Part shown: piece by piece, positions 1 to 11,818 of the stretch | Numbering within the stretch: the stretch's first letter is position 1 | Layout: each line of letters starts with the position of its first letter | Origin: Unio delphinus | Taxonomy: Eukaryota; Mollusca; Bivalvia; Unionida; Unionidae | Assembly (NCBI GenBank): GCA_029339505.1 | Contig: JAQISU010000179.1 | Span: 9,132,501 to 9,196,500, forward strand | DNA: 64,000 nucleotides | Direction of reading: 5' to 3' | Translations under genes and position numbers: made by a program | The notes under the pieces: model-generated | What the model was told of the DNA's origin: nothing | The model's input: only the letters and a program-made list of their open reading frames with translations | The model's database searches: none

Positions 1-1832
1 TGCGTAAATAATATGCTTGAGTAAGACAAGTGGAGGAATTGACAACAATTTTTTTTTTTAAATTACGGGTAGGATTTCGACTGCACACTAGCGATCAATG
101 ACCACATGGTAGTGAGTCAGTCATGACCAAATATGTTATCCTCGTTAGAAAAGTTTGTTATTTTTTCAAGGATGATTTCAATTGAGTCGTGTTTTAAAAC
201 GTATGACGTCATTAAAAACTATTTATGGCTTAAATTCATTAACTGCATGCAGGACTGCAAGACCAATATCAAAGACACGGGGTTACAATTTTCCTTTCCA
301 ACCTTGGAATGTTAACAGTCTGTAAAAAAAAAAGTTGTATTTGAAAAATAGACTAAAAGACTTTGCTTTTTTTTTTGGGGGGGGGGAATGTTTTAATAAA
401 CCAAAAACTAATTCAGGTATAAAAATTAGGGCTGTCTCAAAATATGCAAAAGGATGATAATGCAGCTATATGATGCTGGACTTCCACACGCCTCGCCTAA
501 ACTGTGAACCACTCGTGAATATTTTTCACAATTATTTAAATTTGTATGACCATGCTAAATTTCGTTGCAGATACGTTTTCTTGGACATGGTGCAGAAATG
601 TCTTAGTACTTGTTGATGCTTTCAATATATACATTTAACAAAATACTTACATAATCACGTGGCCGTCTCGTGACGGGTCAACTTTTTTAGACTCCACGTA
701 GAAGAGTTGAACAAATAAATCAGTGCTTGTCCCATTGACCATCAAAGGCAAATAGATATGTCACTGTCTCGTCCAAGTAATAATCGACCTATTACTATCG
801 CAGATTTAACACATCAGACGTGTTCAGTCATCTGACGAACTTAGAAGTCGAAATCAAAACGAGGAAGAGGACATGTTATATTCGGGGTCAACAGATTTGT
901 CGCGGACGTGAAAGTAGCTCAATTGTCGATTTCATCTCCGTGCGACATGGAAAGCCATCAGTGATGTAAAGCGTTTGTCTTGTAAAACAATAAAACGTGT
1001 TTGTTATTTCAATAATCTAGCTAGAGCAAATACTAGACAAGAAAGCCTTCATCACAGGTATTTAAAAGGGGACCTTCGTGATAAAGAAATAAACGAAAAC
1101 AAGAAATGGACGATGTTTCAGAGGGTTTGATTGCCATTTCATTGCCAGCAAATAGCTAAATTAATGTCAGCTTGTCTAATTTAGGGAATAAAAATAACAC
1201 ATAAATACCTTACCAAATTTTGCAAATACGTATACTCAGCAGTATTTCGAAGGCTAGACAGTGCAATGCTATTAATTTGTGAAATTAAAATATATTCAAA
1301 AGTGTATGCCGCTCGTTAGACTAATCTGACGGGAAAAAATGTAACAGTATATTTTTCTGTAGTTTCAACTTTTATCGAAGGTTTACATATATCCGAGTGC
1401 GTGTACGCGTCTGTGTGTCCGTCTCTGTATTTTTTGACTCCAAAACAGCATATTATAAAATTTGTCCGTATTGACAATTTATACAACAAATATCTTACAT
1501 AAACGCTTTATTGTAAATTCCGTGACAATACGAGTAATTTAATGTTTGGCGAATAATTTCTGAGAAAACACAAAAACAAGGAAATGGCTTTTTTATTACG
1601 TCTATTTAAGGAATAACAAACTTCCTTTTATTTCTATTCTGGGAAAGGAATTAAATACAGGACTATTTTATTGCGCAGAACATATCTTTCGATGTTTTCA
1701 CGGACAGTTTATTGCTGTTACTGTGATGTACGATGCGACAGTCAAAATGAAATTACAGTATTTTTTTAAAATAAAAAGTTTGGCATAAACAACGGTAATC
1801 GAGAGACAAGACTCGTGTAAATAATACCACCG
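1..1832. other. Intergenic sequence, no gene recognised
   Basis: AT-rich unique sequence. No frame of convincing length or composition is seen; the 60-codon frame at 133-315 has no recognisable motif. A T10/G10 homopolymer junction lies at 367-386. Confidence 0.6.
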
Positions 1833-1922
1833 CTACGGTGGCCGATAGCGGCCGCCAGAATACAACATCAAAGTAACATGAATTTGTACACGTATTCTGG
1901 CGGAAGCTATCGACCATCGTAG
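1833..1922. repeat. 90-bp hairpin (inverted repeat)
   Basis: Two 30-bp arms (1833-1862 and 1893-1922) are complementary apart from about four positions, around a 30-base loop. The left arm starts CTACGGTGGCCGATAGC and the right arm ends GCTATCGACCATCGTAG. The arms are clearly more GC-rich than the flanks. No target duplication is obvious. It could be a small fold-back element or a transcribed hairpin; nothing else in the sequence decides between them. Confidence 0.75.
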
Positions 1923-2157
1923 TTTCTGACTATCTGGTCTTAAAAGAAGACAAAACATGTATATTGCTTTTAATCTATTTTAATTATGTAATCATAATTT
2001 TGAATATCTGCCTGCTGACTGATTGAATACTTATTATTCTGTTCTGGAAGGAACAGAGGTTTGCTTGTTTTCGAAACTAAAACATCTTTAATATTCGTGA
2101 ATGAACAATACGAAATAATATATTGACAGCTTCAACAGCGTTGCACACGTCACCTCC

Positions 2158-2160
<3 letters not shown>

Positions 2161-2245
<85 letters not shown>
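2161..2245. repeat. (TC)n microsatellite
   Basis: Uninterrupted TC dinucleotide of about 42 units. The Ser-Leu and Glu-Arg open frames that cross it on the two strands are artefacts of the repeat. Confidence 0.98.
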
Positions 2246-2249
<4 letters not shown>

Positions 2250-2599
2250 AACTGTATTTACTGCAAGTTACAATTTTCATTTATGAGGTACAAAACCTGC
2301 GAGAAAGTTGATTAGACCCACTATTACCATCCCATTAATTACCCAACAGACCACTGTCTAGGCTTTCGTTTGCTACCCTAATCACATTTAACAGCGACTA
2401 GCATGGTCTAACAGCTGATCTCTTCTCGCTATTCTCAGCAAGATGAATATGAGCATGGTTGGTTAGAACTGCAAATCATCAAAACAGTTTATGGTGTGGC
2501 ATTGTTGACCATCCGTAATATTGCTCGACAGTTCCAATTAATAAATTTGATAAAATGAATAAACATAAATCCAGATCAATGTTTTTAAGACGCCGTGTT

Positions 2600-2604
<5 letters not shown>

Positions 2605-2645
<41 letters not shown>

Positions 2646-2669
2646 GGTAGGTGGGTGGGTTGATGGATG
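2605..2669. repeat. (GT)n followed by (GGGT)n
   Basis: About 17 GT units run into a GGGT/GGTA tetranucleotide stretch from about 2637. The second block looks like a mutated derivative of the first. Confidence 0.95.
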
Positions 2670-3186
2670 TCCTTGAAATTGATTGGCCAAGGTCACACAT
2701 TTTTATAATATATTTTTCACAGGTTTATCGGTGATGTTTATACTTTCTTAACAGATTTTCCTCACTTCCTTCACCCATATACAAAACTCACCCAGTGAGA
2801 CAGCATATACCTTTTCTATTTTTGGGACGGCAGATATTATGAGTGGTCTTTAATTTATTAGCAATTAGGAATACACGGAACAAAATCTCAAGATTGCTCA
2901 CTTTGGAATCCGCAATGTCTCTTGATGAAGGACCGCTGTCCATAACAGCAGGCTCAAATAATCATCAGTACAATACTTTTCATGTGGGCTGTTTGTATCT
3001 AGGAAGCTTCTAAAAAACAGAGACATTTGTTAGCAGTAGAAAAAGGTCACATTCTTTCTTATAATTGCTGAGTCTCACTACAAACTAAGATAATCTACCA
3101 TGCCGCTAGAAAACAATAATCTATGTTGCTAAAGAAGTGATATATCAGTTTGTTCATGCATATTAAAGTTGTGTTCCTCTTAACGT
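2670..3186. other. Intergenic sequence, nothing recognised
   Basis: Unique AT-rich sequence between the (GT)n tract and the first SINE. No gene, RNA or repeat structure was seen. Confidence 0.5.
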
Positions 3187-3484
3187 GACCGTTTCTGTGG
3201 CCTCAGCGGTTCGATTGTCCCCCTTCGGGGGATGTCGCGGGTTCTAACCCAGGTCGACTCGAATCAAATACTTTTAATAGTGTACTAACTGCAGCCTCGC
3301 TTAGCGCTCCGCATTAAGAGGCAAGTGTTAGGACTGGTCGGCCTGGTGTCAGGATAATGTGACTGGGTAAGGAATCATGCTACATGACTGCGGCATGATG
3401 CCCCAGTGCTAGACATCACTATAAACGGCCACATTGCAGACATTGCACCGATATGACTTGTTAAAGATACATTAAAATGCTAAT
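3187..3484 (+). mobile_element. SINE-A copy 1 (tRNA-derived, diverged)
   Basis: The head resembles a tRNA promoter: a box A-like TGGCCTCAGCGG near 3198 and a box B-like GGTTCTAACCC at 3240-3250. The body matches other copies in this window (AAGTGTTAGGACTGGTCGGC, a TGCGGCATGATGCCCCAG segment, TTGTTAAAGATAC near the 3' end). The tail reads AATTCACTTACACAGACACAC, so this copy belongs to the TCAC/CACA tail group. The head is more diverged than in the copy at 56451, suggesting an older insertion. Target duplications were not found. Confidence 0.85.
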
Positions 3485-5240
3485 TCACTTACACAGACAC
3501 ACACTTCTTAATGTACTTCAAAATTTATCGCTCAGTGTATTTAATTACTTTAATAACTCATTCTCGAACAAACTGTTTTAAGTCCAAGAAGAGAGATCCA
3601 GTAATTGTAAATTCTAACCTTCTGATACTTGTGTAGATATGTGTATTTACTTGACGTAGATATGTGTATTTACTCAAATTAGATATGTTTATGCTTACTA
3701 GTGATTCATTGGTCAAAGAATGTACCAGTTTGAACTTTTAATGCACTTAGTGTTTACACATTCAGCCTAAATATTATTAAATTCTCGATAATCAATCGTA
3801 GGCCGATTTATTATTATTATTATTATTCCGTTTCTTTTAATTGTGTATGGTAAGTAACCACAGATCTAATCCAAATATACAGTATATTATCGTGTGGATG
3901 TCATTCGTTTCTAAAACTAGCTGAGACCCGTGTGGGTGTTGTGTATGTTTCAGATGCCGGAATGTCTTCAATTTGCGTTAACTGTACAACACTAAAACAA
4001 CTGAAGAAACATTTTGATGGTCAACTTATTACAACTCATGGAAGATGAAGGAAACGAGCGTGTCACTGAGTTTGTTAATTTGATCGATGGCATTAAATAT
4101 ACGGTAAAACATACCAACGCCCTATAAACATACACGGTTATGAAATCGTGGTTTAAAAATAAGAGGTCCAATTTACATCTCAAGTTTTGTAAGTTGTAAC
4201 TATATCAAGCTAGTGGCAAAACAAATACGTGTTTTGCTTTGTTTAACAGCTAAAAAAAAAACACCCATGTTTACATGTAACTTGTATTATAAACAATAAA
4301 ACTATTCTGTAGGAATTAACAAGTTGAAACATCACAAACTTTCATCAAAACCATGGTGGGAAACTGAAAAAGCGAATTTTCAAGAGATGAAGGAATGCAA
4401 CTGCAGTAAAAGAAAATTTCTAAAGCATCACTTTGATTGTTCTTTATTGAACTTAGTTAATGTGTAGTTTGCATTTAATTTAGATCACGGGATTGGAAAA
4501 AAGAATTAATGTTTTTTGTTTTTGTTTTTTTGTTTGTTGTTCTTTTTGGCTTGAAAGGCATTTTTGACATAATTTTTAACTACATTGTGCTGAGAAAATG
4601 GAACAAAGCGCTATCCCCAAGGACACTCTGAGGCATCCAACAACGGTTGGCATGATCGGGTATCGATTCAGCAGCCCTTGGATTACATGTCCCACTTACG
4701 ACCAGCTGGGTTACAAAGGTTAATACAAAGAGTCCAACTAGTCATATGTTTCGCAATTACAATTAGGCGTCAGATTGTTTGTTTTGAATATGATACTTTG
4801 ATGACAATTAACCCGCTGATATCATGAAATAATCCATTAATGGTATTAATAAATAGTCAATAAATGATATCGAATAATCAATCAGTTCTAGTCATTTGGA
4901 GATAATTTGGGCCATTGACTGACTACCCCATATAAATATTTATAGTTCAATAATCACATTAAAATAATGAAGCTCGTGATGTCAAACATATTAAAATATG
5001 TAAGTTTTATATATCGTAATGTTTATCATTAGGAATGAGGTGACAGCACTGAGAAATTTGAGTAGGATTTCAATCTCACGTCCAATATACAATTAAAACC
5101 GATTAACATAGCATCTATAATCACCATTATTAGATACCGACCCTTACAATGTACATGCGCTAAAACCATCTGAAAAAGAAACAAAATTAGAAAACAGACA
5201 ATTCTGATGTGTAAGGAAATGGCGATTGAAATGATCAAAT
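3485..5240. other. Intergenic sequence with two small repeats
   Basis: Unique sequence. A 23-bp motif containing TAGATATGTGTATTTAC is doubled at about 3636-3682, and a short (TTA)n lies at about 3810-3826. No coding frame was recognised; the 63-codon minus frame at 3992-4183 has no identifiable motif. Confidence 0.5.
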
Positions 5241-5425
5241 TATGTATGTATGTATGTATGTATGTATGTATGTATGTATGTATGTATGTATGTATGTATG
5301 TATGTATGTATGTATGTATGTATGTATGTATGTATGTATGTATGTATGTATGTATGTATGTATGTATGTATGTGTGTGTGTGTGTGTGTGTGTGCCAAAG
5401 TAAAATCCATGGAGATACAATACCC

Positions 5426-5493
<68 letters not shown>

Positions 5494-5527
5494 CACATTT
5501 TTGAAATGACAGAGCCCGCGACTGGCT

Positions 5528-5598
<71 letters not shown>
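5241..5598. repeat. Compound microsatellite (TATG)n-(TG)n-(GA)n-(CT)n
   Basis: (TATG)n spans 5241-5372 and grades into (TG)n to 5394. After 35 bases of unique sequence comes (GA)n at 5430-5491, then 37 unique bases, then (CT)n at 5529-5598. The GA and CT blocks are complementary and can pair as a long imperfect hairpin. The overlapping 257-, 129-, 84- and 74-codon frames are repeat translations, not genes. Confidence 0.97.
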
Positions 5599-5602
<4 letters not shown>

Positions 5603-7383
5603 TGATTGATTGACGTGTATTCATCTTTGATTAATCCTACCTTTGGATTTATCTTTTCAGTATCATTTAAAGTCGATTTATTTTCATTCAGCGCATTAGT
5701 TAACATACACCGTGAACATGATTTGATCATGTTTCCTTGGTTGTTAATATTGTTTAACATTAGGTCAACGTAGGTTGCAAATATTGTAAGCAGAAAACTC
5801 AATGCGCAAATGGCATATATGTATAGTCAGAGACATTTAAAACATTAAGGTCTCATTTTGAAATAGAGTTTGGAAATAACCGGAACAAAGTGCAATTTTG
5901 CTTTACCGACAGTCTTTTCGAATTGATCTGATTAAATCCAGACAAATTACTATGGCTTTGAACCCGCCATCCTTCTCAAAATGTATAAAATATCGATGAT
6001 ATTTAATTTGCTTTTGCTTGCTTATAATTCGAACACTCGACTTATATCTGGAGTCTTCGATTTATTATCTAGATAAATTACACTTAACTTGAACCTTCCG
6101 ATAAAACATATTTTAATCGTAAGATATGTTTGTTTTAAATGTTTAAATAGACAGTTTGAAGCATTGTTTAGAAATAATGAATTAACCAATCTTTCATAAT
6201 TAAGAAATATGACTAAAATTACTAAAACAAATAATTTTGTACGGATTGGAATTTATTTACTTTGCATTTTTAAACATGTGCGCCATGAGGCTTTATTTTA
6301 AGTAACTATGTGGAAATCAGCGATATCTTGCTTTCGTTTACTTCATACATTCGGTTTTAACCCAAGTTTCTCAGTAGCTAAAGTGCGAAACATATAACAA
6401 ACATATGTAAAACTGCAAAAAGTCTACCAAAGAGATGCAATACATTACAAATAGATCGTGTCATGTCGGTGATCCTTTTGATAAAATTACAAAGCTCTCC
6501 TTACGGCTAGACATTGTTATCATTAGTACTAGATACGGAATCTGCTTCTGAAGGCATGGTGTTCCATTACATTACGATACGAAAACAGCTTCTGGTAATG
6601 AAGTTTATATGCTCTTTGCCTCCAGTATTGTAGGTCGTGAGATAAGAGAGGATTTTTCGTCTCTACTAAGATCGGTAAAGTTCCAAACTGATCATATATT
6701 TCAATGGATATTTACCGTACGTATGGGTATCTACGTCATCTTGCCTGTTTAACTATATTTCGAATACTCTTCCAATAGAGTAAGTACAATATAGACACAC
6801 AATAGCTGATAGTGCTATTCTAGAAGGGAACCAATAGATACAATGCACACTCTTGCAGGTAGCCACCAAGGGGATATAATTTATTATTTTGGCAGGGTAA
6901 TATATGCGTATTGATGTGAGGAAACATATGCCAGTGAAGTAGAACTATTAGGATTAAATTTTTAGTAAAATTAATAAAGATTGATATTTTCTTTGAAGTG
7001 TATTAAAGTAATGTTTTATTTATTTATATGTAAGTAGTTTCTAAAATATATTAAAGGTAATTTCACTTGTTTTTAAAGTACAACAATACAGAATAGAAAA
7101 GGTTGCTGAACAAGTGGAATAAAAGGCAGTGTGTATAAGTATACTCCCTAACATCAGTAAAAATAACTAATGTACAGTGTTGTGTAAGATTGTATACCAT
7201 AATACATGCGTTTGCTGACTTAGCTACAGTTCTAGGTTTCATTAGTAAAAAAATGTCTCTGACCTAGTGATTGGCAAAGGTTCAATTCGATTAATGAAGA
7301 TGAAGTAACTTCTCTCTCTCTAAGAGACTTCTATACATCACAAAACAAGATGGCTTCCAACTAACGGATATCCATATTTGGTC
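5599..7383. other. Intergenic sequence, no gene recognised
   Basis: AT-rich unique sequence without an open frame of note. It lies upstream of the candidate promoter at 7.4-7.58 kb and could contain distal regulatory sequence, but nothing specific was identified. Confidence 0.5.
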
Positions 7384-7580
7384 TGACGTCGTTAAGACAA
7401 ATATAAAATTGAGTCTTATGACGTCAATAAGATGGTTTTCACCCGCTGGAACTGGTCTCGACCGGATTGTAGAGTTCGTAGTTTTCTGTCTGATGCATAG
7501 AAGGGTATGTATGACCTTGTCTAACCCTGAATCTGGCCGCGAACGTATATATAGAAATGCGCGAATCAGGTCAGATTAGT
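7384..7580 (+). promoter_or_regulatory. Candidate RNA polymerase II promoter with CRE sites, TATA box and initiator
   Basis: Two CREB/ATF-type sites are present: TGACGTCG at 7384-7391 and a perfect palindromic TGACGTCA at 7419-7426. A clean TATA box, TATATATA, lies at 7546-7553. An initiator-like TCAGAT lies at 7571-7576, putting the likely start at A7573, 27 bases after the first T of the TATA box. The elements are in the right order and spacing for a focused promoter firing to the right, and a splice donor follows about 50 bases downstream. Regulation by cAMP- or stress-responsive bZIP factors would fit the CRE sites but is inference. Confidence 0.55.
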
Positions 7581-7623
7581 TATTCGCATCAGCAGAAAAC
7601 TGACGTTGACTCTTCAATTTCAG
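7573..7623 (+). other. Candidate 5' untranslated exon 1
   Basis: Begins at the initiator A and ends TTTCAG|GTAGGC, a good splice donor. There is no ATG inside, so it would be untranslated. Positions 7578-7623 recur exactly at 8153-8198 (46 bp). Exon status is inferred from promoter spacing and the donor; no transcript evidence is available. Confidence 0.4.
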
Positions 7624-8152
7624 GTAGGCAACTGTACATGTTATAATTTCTTGTAAGGAATAAGTATTTTTAATGATTGAGATTTTAATGGTAAAATTGT
7701 TTTGTGTGCAACATTACTATTGAATTCTTTTATTTATAATATATTGTAATGGAATGCTTAAATGTTTTAAAGAATTTATATTTATGTAACTTTTATTATA
7801 AAGGTTGAATTAGCTACCAACTTCATACTTTGATTTAATGTTGAAATAAAGTATTTCTTAAGTAAGAAAGAGTAATATCTAGCAATATATTCTAAATCAA
7901 TATTCTTAATATTCTGTTTTAAAATGAGTAAAATGCATTAACTGTTATTACATTTAATGCTTTTGCTATCTTGAAATTGATTGAGAATTAACTAGTGAAT
8001 AATATTCTAAGGTGCAGAAGTTATATGAATAAAATGAAGTTGGAAAGCTTAAAGATGAAAATGTAATATGTATTTCATGAACTTTTATTATAAAGCTTTT
8101 AGATGTGTTTCTAGAATGTAGTAATATATATGTGTGTTGATTATTTAAATAA

Positions 8153-8198
8153 AGTTATTCGCATCAGCAGAAAACTGACGTTGACTCTTCAATTTCAG
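8153..8198 (+). repeat. Second copy of the 46-bp exon-1 repeat, candidate splice acceptor
   Basis: An exact direct copy of 7578-7623, offset by 575 bp. It ends CTCTTCAATTTCAG, which in this position reads as a 3' splice acceptor before the candidate exon 2. The 529 bp between the copies are AT-rich and have no coding potential. Confidence 0.9.
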
Positions 8199-8401
8199 CT
8201 ACGATTCCGTACCTGAATTTCCTCATCATTTCTATCATCTGGTGACACTCTTTATCTGGGGACTCAACCTTTTTCTTCTTGCTATCTTCCTGAGTTCCCG
8301 GCCTGAGTTTATGAGACTGATCTATAGAACATTCCAGCTAAACATCTAAGAAAAGTCTCATAAAAGAACAAGCGGTTCTGGAGGGATGCTTTTAAAGGGA
8401 G
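8199..8401 (+). other. Candidate exon 2 with a possible start codon near its 3' end
   Basis: Bounded by the acceptor TTTCAG at 8198 and a near-ideal donor GGGAG|GTAAGC at 8401/8402. It contains a short upstream ORF (ATG at 8311, stop at 8347-8349, 12 codons). A second ATG at 8386 has G at -3 and stays open to the donor, reading Met-Leu-Leu-Lys-Gly plus one base (phase 1). If real, this is the 5' leader and first coding residues of a gene continuing rightward. I could not identify the following exons, so the product is unknown. Confidence 0.35.
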
Positions 8402-8654
8402 GTAAGCGATGTGGAACTAAGCGTATCATCAGATTTGTTCCATGCAGGCAAGATGATTATTACAATTATGCAAAGACTTTATAATTTGTTTTTATTACAA
8501 AATCGTGAATAGGAAATTGAAAAGATTACACGACGCAGCAAACTGAGTTCTTTTTAATGCACTGGATCACTATTGTCAATTTCAGTACAGTCGCGTAATT
8601 ATTAAGTGTGGTTATACTTTTCAAAAGTGTATTGATACTCTTAAAATTAAACTG

Positions 8655-8840
8655 AAGCATCTGTGTCTCAGTGGTTGTCGCGCTGGAATGTGAACAGAAG
8701 GATTCGCGTTCGAATCCTGTCCGAAACTAGACCGGGTCTGTCGCTGTGGTGTGTCTCTGGGTAAGATAATTGATTGCAATTGCCATGACACATTATAACC
8801 TTTCTTGTGTTGATGTGCCATTAAAACATCAAACAAATAA
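8655..8840 (+). mobile_element. SINE-C, third tRNA-derived SINE type
   Basis: A box A-like TGTCTCAGTGGT and a box B-like GCGTTCGAATCC (8706-8717) mark a tRNA-like head. The body is unrelated to SINE-A or SINE-B, and the 3' end reads GATGTGCCATTAAAACATC followed by a CAAA/AATA tail. Only this copy was found in the window. The 76-codon minus frame across it is a by-product. Confidence 0.7.
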
Positions 8841-8862
8841 ACGTACTGCATCTAATCCTTTG

Positions 8863-9066
8863 TAACACCATGACATAACTTATATTTACGAATATGAAAC
8901 ACCATGGCATAACTTATCTTCACGAATATGTAACACCATGGCATAACTTCTCTTCACGAATATGTAATACCATGGCATAACTTATCTTTACGAATATGTA
9001 ACACCATGGCATAACTTATCTTCACGAATATGTAACACCATGGCATAACTTATCTTCACGAATATG
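8863..9066. repeat. Six-copy 34-bp minisatellite
   Basis: The unit TAACACCATGGCATAACTTA followed by TCTTCACGAATATG (34 bp) occurs six times, filling exactly 204 bp. Units differ by one to three substitutions and there are no length changes. It starts 22 bp after the SINE-C tail. Confidence 0.95.
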
Positions 9067-11818
9067 ATAAGATGGATGCAGTATCACAATATGCTATATC
9101 GGGGATATCTGTTTTATTAAATAGTAGTCACTTGTGTTCGGGTTGAAGTAATTAATAGTGTCAATTGGCTGGTATCTCGCGGAAATGTGGGATCGAACTA
9201 GGGTATAGGAGTGACGAGTTAGGCTTTCTCAATAAGGTTTACCATTTTCAGTAATACTCTTGTAGCGTATATTGCTAAAGTCTGTGTCATGTTTCTTTCC
9301 AAGCTGCCAACCTACCTTTCACTAACTGCAAACGTTTCTATCATGTGGCACTATCTTCTTCTTGCATGATGAATACAGTTCACCCAAGGATTCATATAGC
9401 AGGTGTCACGTGTTTACTATAGATCGGTTGGTTCCTTGTTGCAAAATTTCACTCATAGCAGAGCATGTGGAATCACACAACCAGACCAGAATTACCGTAG
9501 TGCATAGATGGTTTCATTTAAGGCGCAATTTCTGAGCTATCTGCGATGTTTTCTTTTCTTATTTTAATTATAAACTAAAAAACTCAATATTCGGAATAAA
9601 CGTGGTAGAAAAGTTACTTCTTTAGGTCATGGGTTCTTGTTTCTGGTCATTTCAGGACGTATTAGTCTTAAAACGATCGGAACCTTCAACCGTTTGAAGC
9701 CTTACGAACGCATACAACGTTCGACACCGACATAGCGGGCTACTGGTACTGGCTCCAAACTTTAATAAGGTCCGGTGTTTTTAAAAATCCTTTTACTTAT
9801 ATTGAGGCACTATGGGAGTGTGGACATGCAATATTTACTTACCATCAACAACAAAAAAACAGAACTCGACAAATATTAGGCATCTCTAAAACTTAAAAAT
9901 TGACAACGGCCATGTTCCAGTGAAAATTGTCAAGTTTATGTTTTGAAAAACGATATGTTAAGAGATTTTGCGAATAATTTTGCCGAGTTCAAATTACAAC
10001 TATAATACATATTAGATTTGCCTTAGCAAGTCATCATAACAAAGTAAAGGAACCAAGTGTTTGGAACTATTTGTTTAGCTCTCAACATGAATACTGTCCA
10101 CCAAGCTGGCCGGCGTAGGGATAACATCCAAACGTTGCACTATGCCTCCAGATAGGAGGGGCTCTTACGCAGGTGGCAGAGGACAGTTTGGGTTATTGGT
10201 TCCAGGCAAATTTCTTAACCTAATGACATGGTGTGACTTTTTGGGATGTTATTGTGTAATAATTAAAAAAAATGGACATATTTGTGAATTTGGTTTTTCC
10301 GGCCTGTGTTGTTTTTGAAACTAATATTAGGCATGTACAAATCAAGTTGTCACTCTACAGTATGTGTATAGCCAGTGAAATACCAATAGTCGGCTATAAA
10401 GTAGAGCTAGCTATTTATAGCAGCAGATACATTGGTTCAAGGCAAGTAGATTGACTCCAAATAAAACTGATTAGATGACAACTAGTTTGAATAGCATCCA
10501 AATATGAAGGACATAATATTTTTCAAAATAAATTATCACCCAGGGAGAAGGCTTGTGTTTGCACCGTGAGAACTACGTGTTTTAAAAATGGCCGTCGGAC
10601 ATGAAAAATGAATATATATTTGGGGGTGGGTGCATCAACTTTTTATTCTATTAATTTCCATTGACTTGTCAGATCAAGTGAATGATATTTTTACTTGTTG
10701 CTTTATTATACCTATCCAAAAATATGGACTTGTTTGACCTCGTGTATTTGTTAATTAATTTTTATATTATTCAGGTGTATGCAGCATGAAATTTGTGCAT
10801 ACAAACTGTTCTCTACTCCCTTAGCGGTGATGGTGCAATTTAGTCATTATTTCACTGAGCCATGAGCATGGTGCATGCGTGAATTGTTAGATTACCGGTT
10901 GTACAAAAAGTTAGGACTGTGCTGAACCGCATACAACCGAGTCGAAGCTGAAGGGTGGATGGAAATCATGTTAATAATAAGATGCTACACATCCTGGTAC
11001 ACTAACATCTAATGAATGTATTACTTCACTAATCTTAATGCTCTATTTCAATAGCTTGAAAATTAGCCAATTATATTATTATAATTTAATTTTACGTCAC
11101 AGCGTGTGCCGTGAGTAACCGATATGTCCCTTACAAGTGGACTGGACTAAAAATATGGCTGCGTGCAGCATCATTACTTTTCTTGATTACTTTGTAATGG
11201 CTGAACATAAAGGCAGATATATATATTCAGTAGCTGAATATCATGCAGAATAATTATAGAAGGCAATTACTATTTTGTTTAAAAAAGAATACAAATAACA
11301 TAATTGTTAATTAGCACTGAAGGATCATGGTAACAGTTGCGAGTGTTGATTGACTTAGAATGTTTCCGCTTCCTACGCAGAAGATACGGACGGAAACACG
11401 TACATGTACGACGTAATGAAATCAGAACAATCTTATCTAGGAGAGAACCTTTCATTTAGCCTGCCTGCAAACTTTATCGTTTTGAGAACGCTATGGTAGT
11501 ATCGATAGAAGTTGTGCCTCTCATCTATTTCAGTACGGAATACTCAAAAATAACTTGACATTGATATATAAAACAGCCATATATTAACATAACATTTTGA
11601 AAACACGTTTTTCATCGGCTAAAGACAAGGCTACGTTTGAGATCAAAGAAAACAAGGCAAACGATTATGAGGAATAGACAGATTTGCGATATAATTAAAC
11701 ATATCAATATTTTAGGAATATGCATGTATCTCCGTGTTTTTCATTTATAAAATGTGAGATATAATAGACAATAGATGGGAGATGGGGTGTGAGCTCCGAA
11801 CAATTTCAATACTCACAC
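9067..11818. other. Intergenic sequence, no gene recognised
   Basis: 2.75 kb of AT-rich unique sequence. Open frames are at most about 60 codons (for example 10272-10454 plus) and show no known motif. No RNA gene or mobile-element termini were seen. Confidence 0.5.

Noticed and set aside
5029..5802. 257-codon minus-strand frame
   Set aside because: It is the translation of the (TATG)n, (GA)n and (CT)n arrays (Tyr-Ile-His-Thr, Glu-Arg, Ser-Leu); any such repeat stays open in several frames on both strands.
8863..9066. CRISPR-like array
   Set aside because: The 34-bp units are contiguous, with no unique spacers, and the genome is eukaryotic.
9650..9720. TFNRLKPYER-like translation resembling the end of a Gypsy integrase
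   Set aside because: Only about ten residues match, stops lie on both sides, and no other pol motif or LTR was found nearby.
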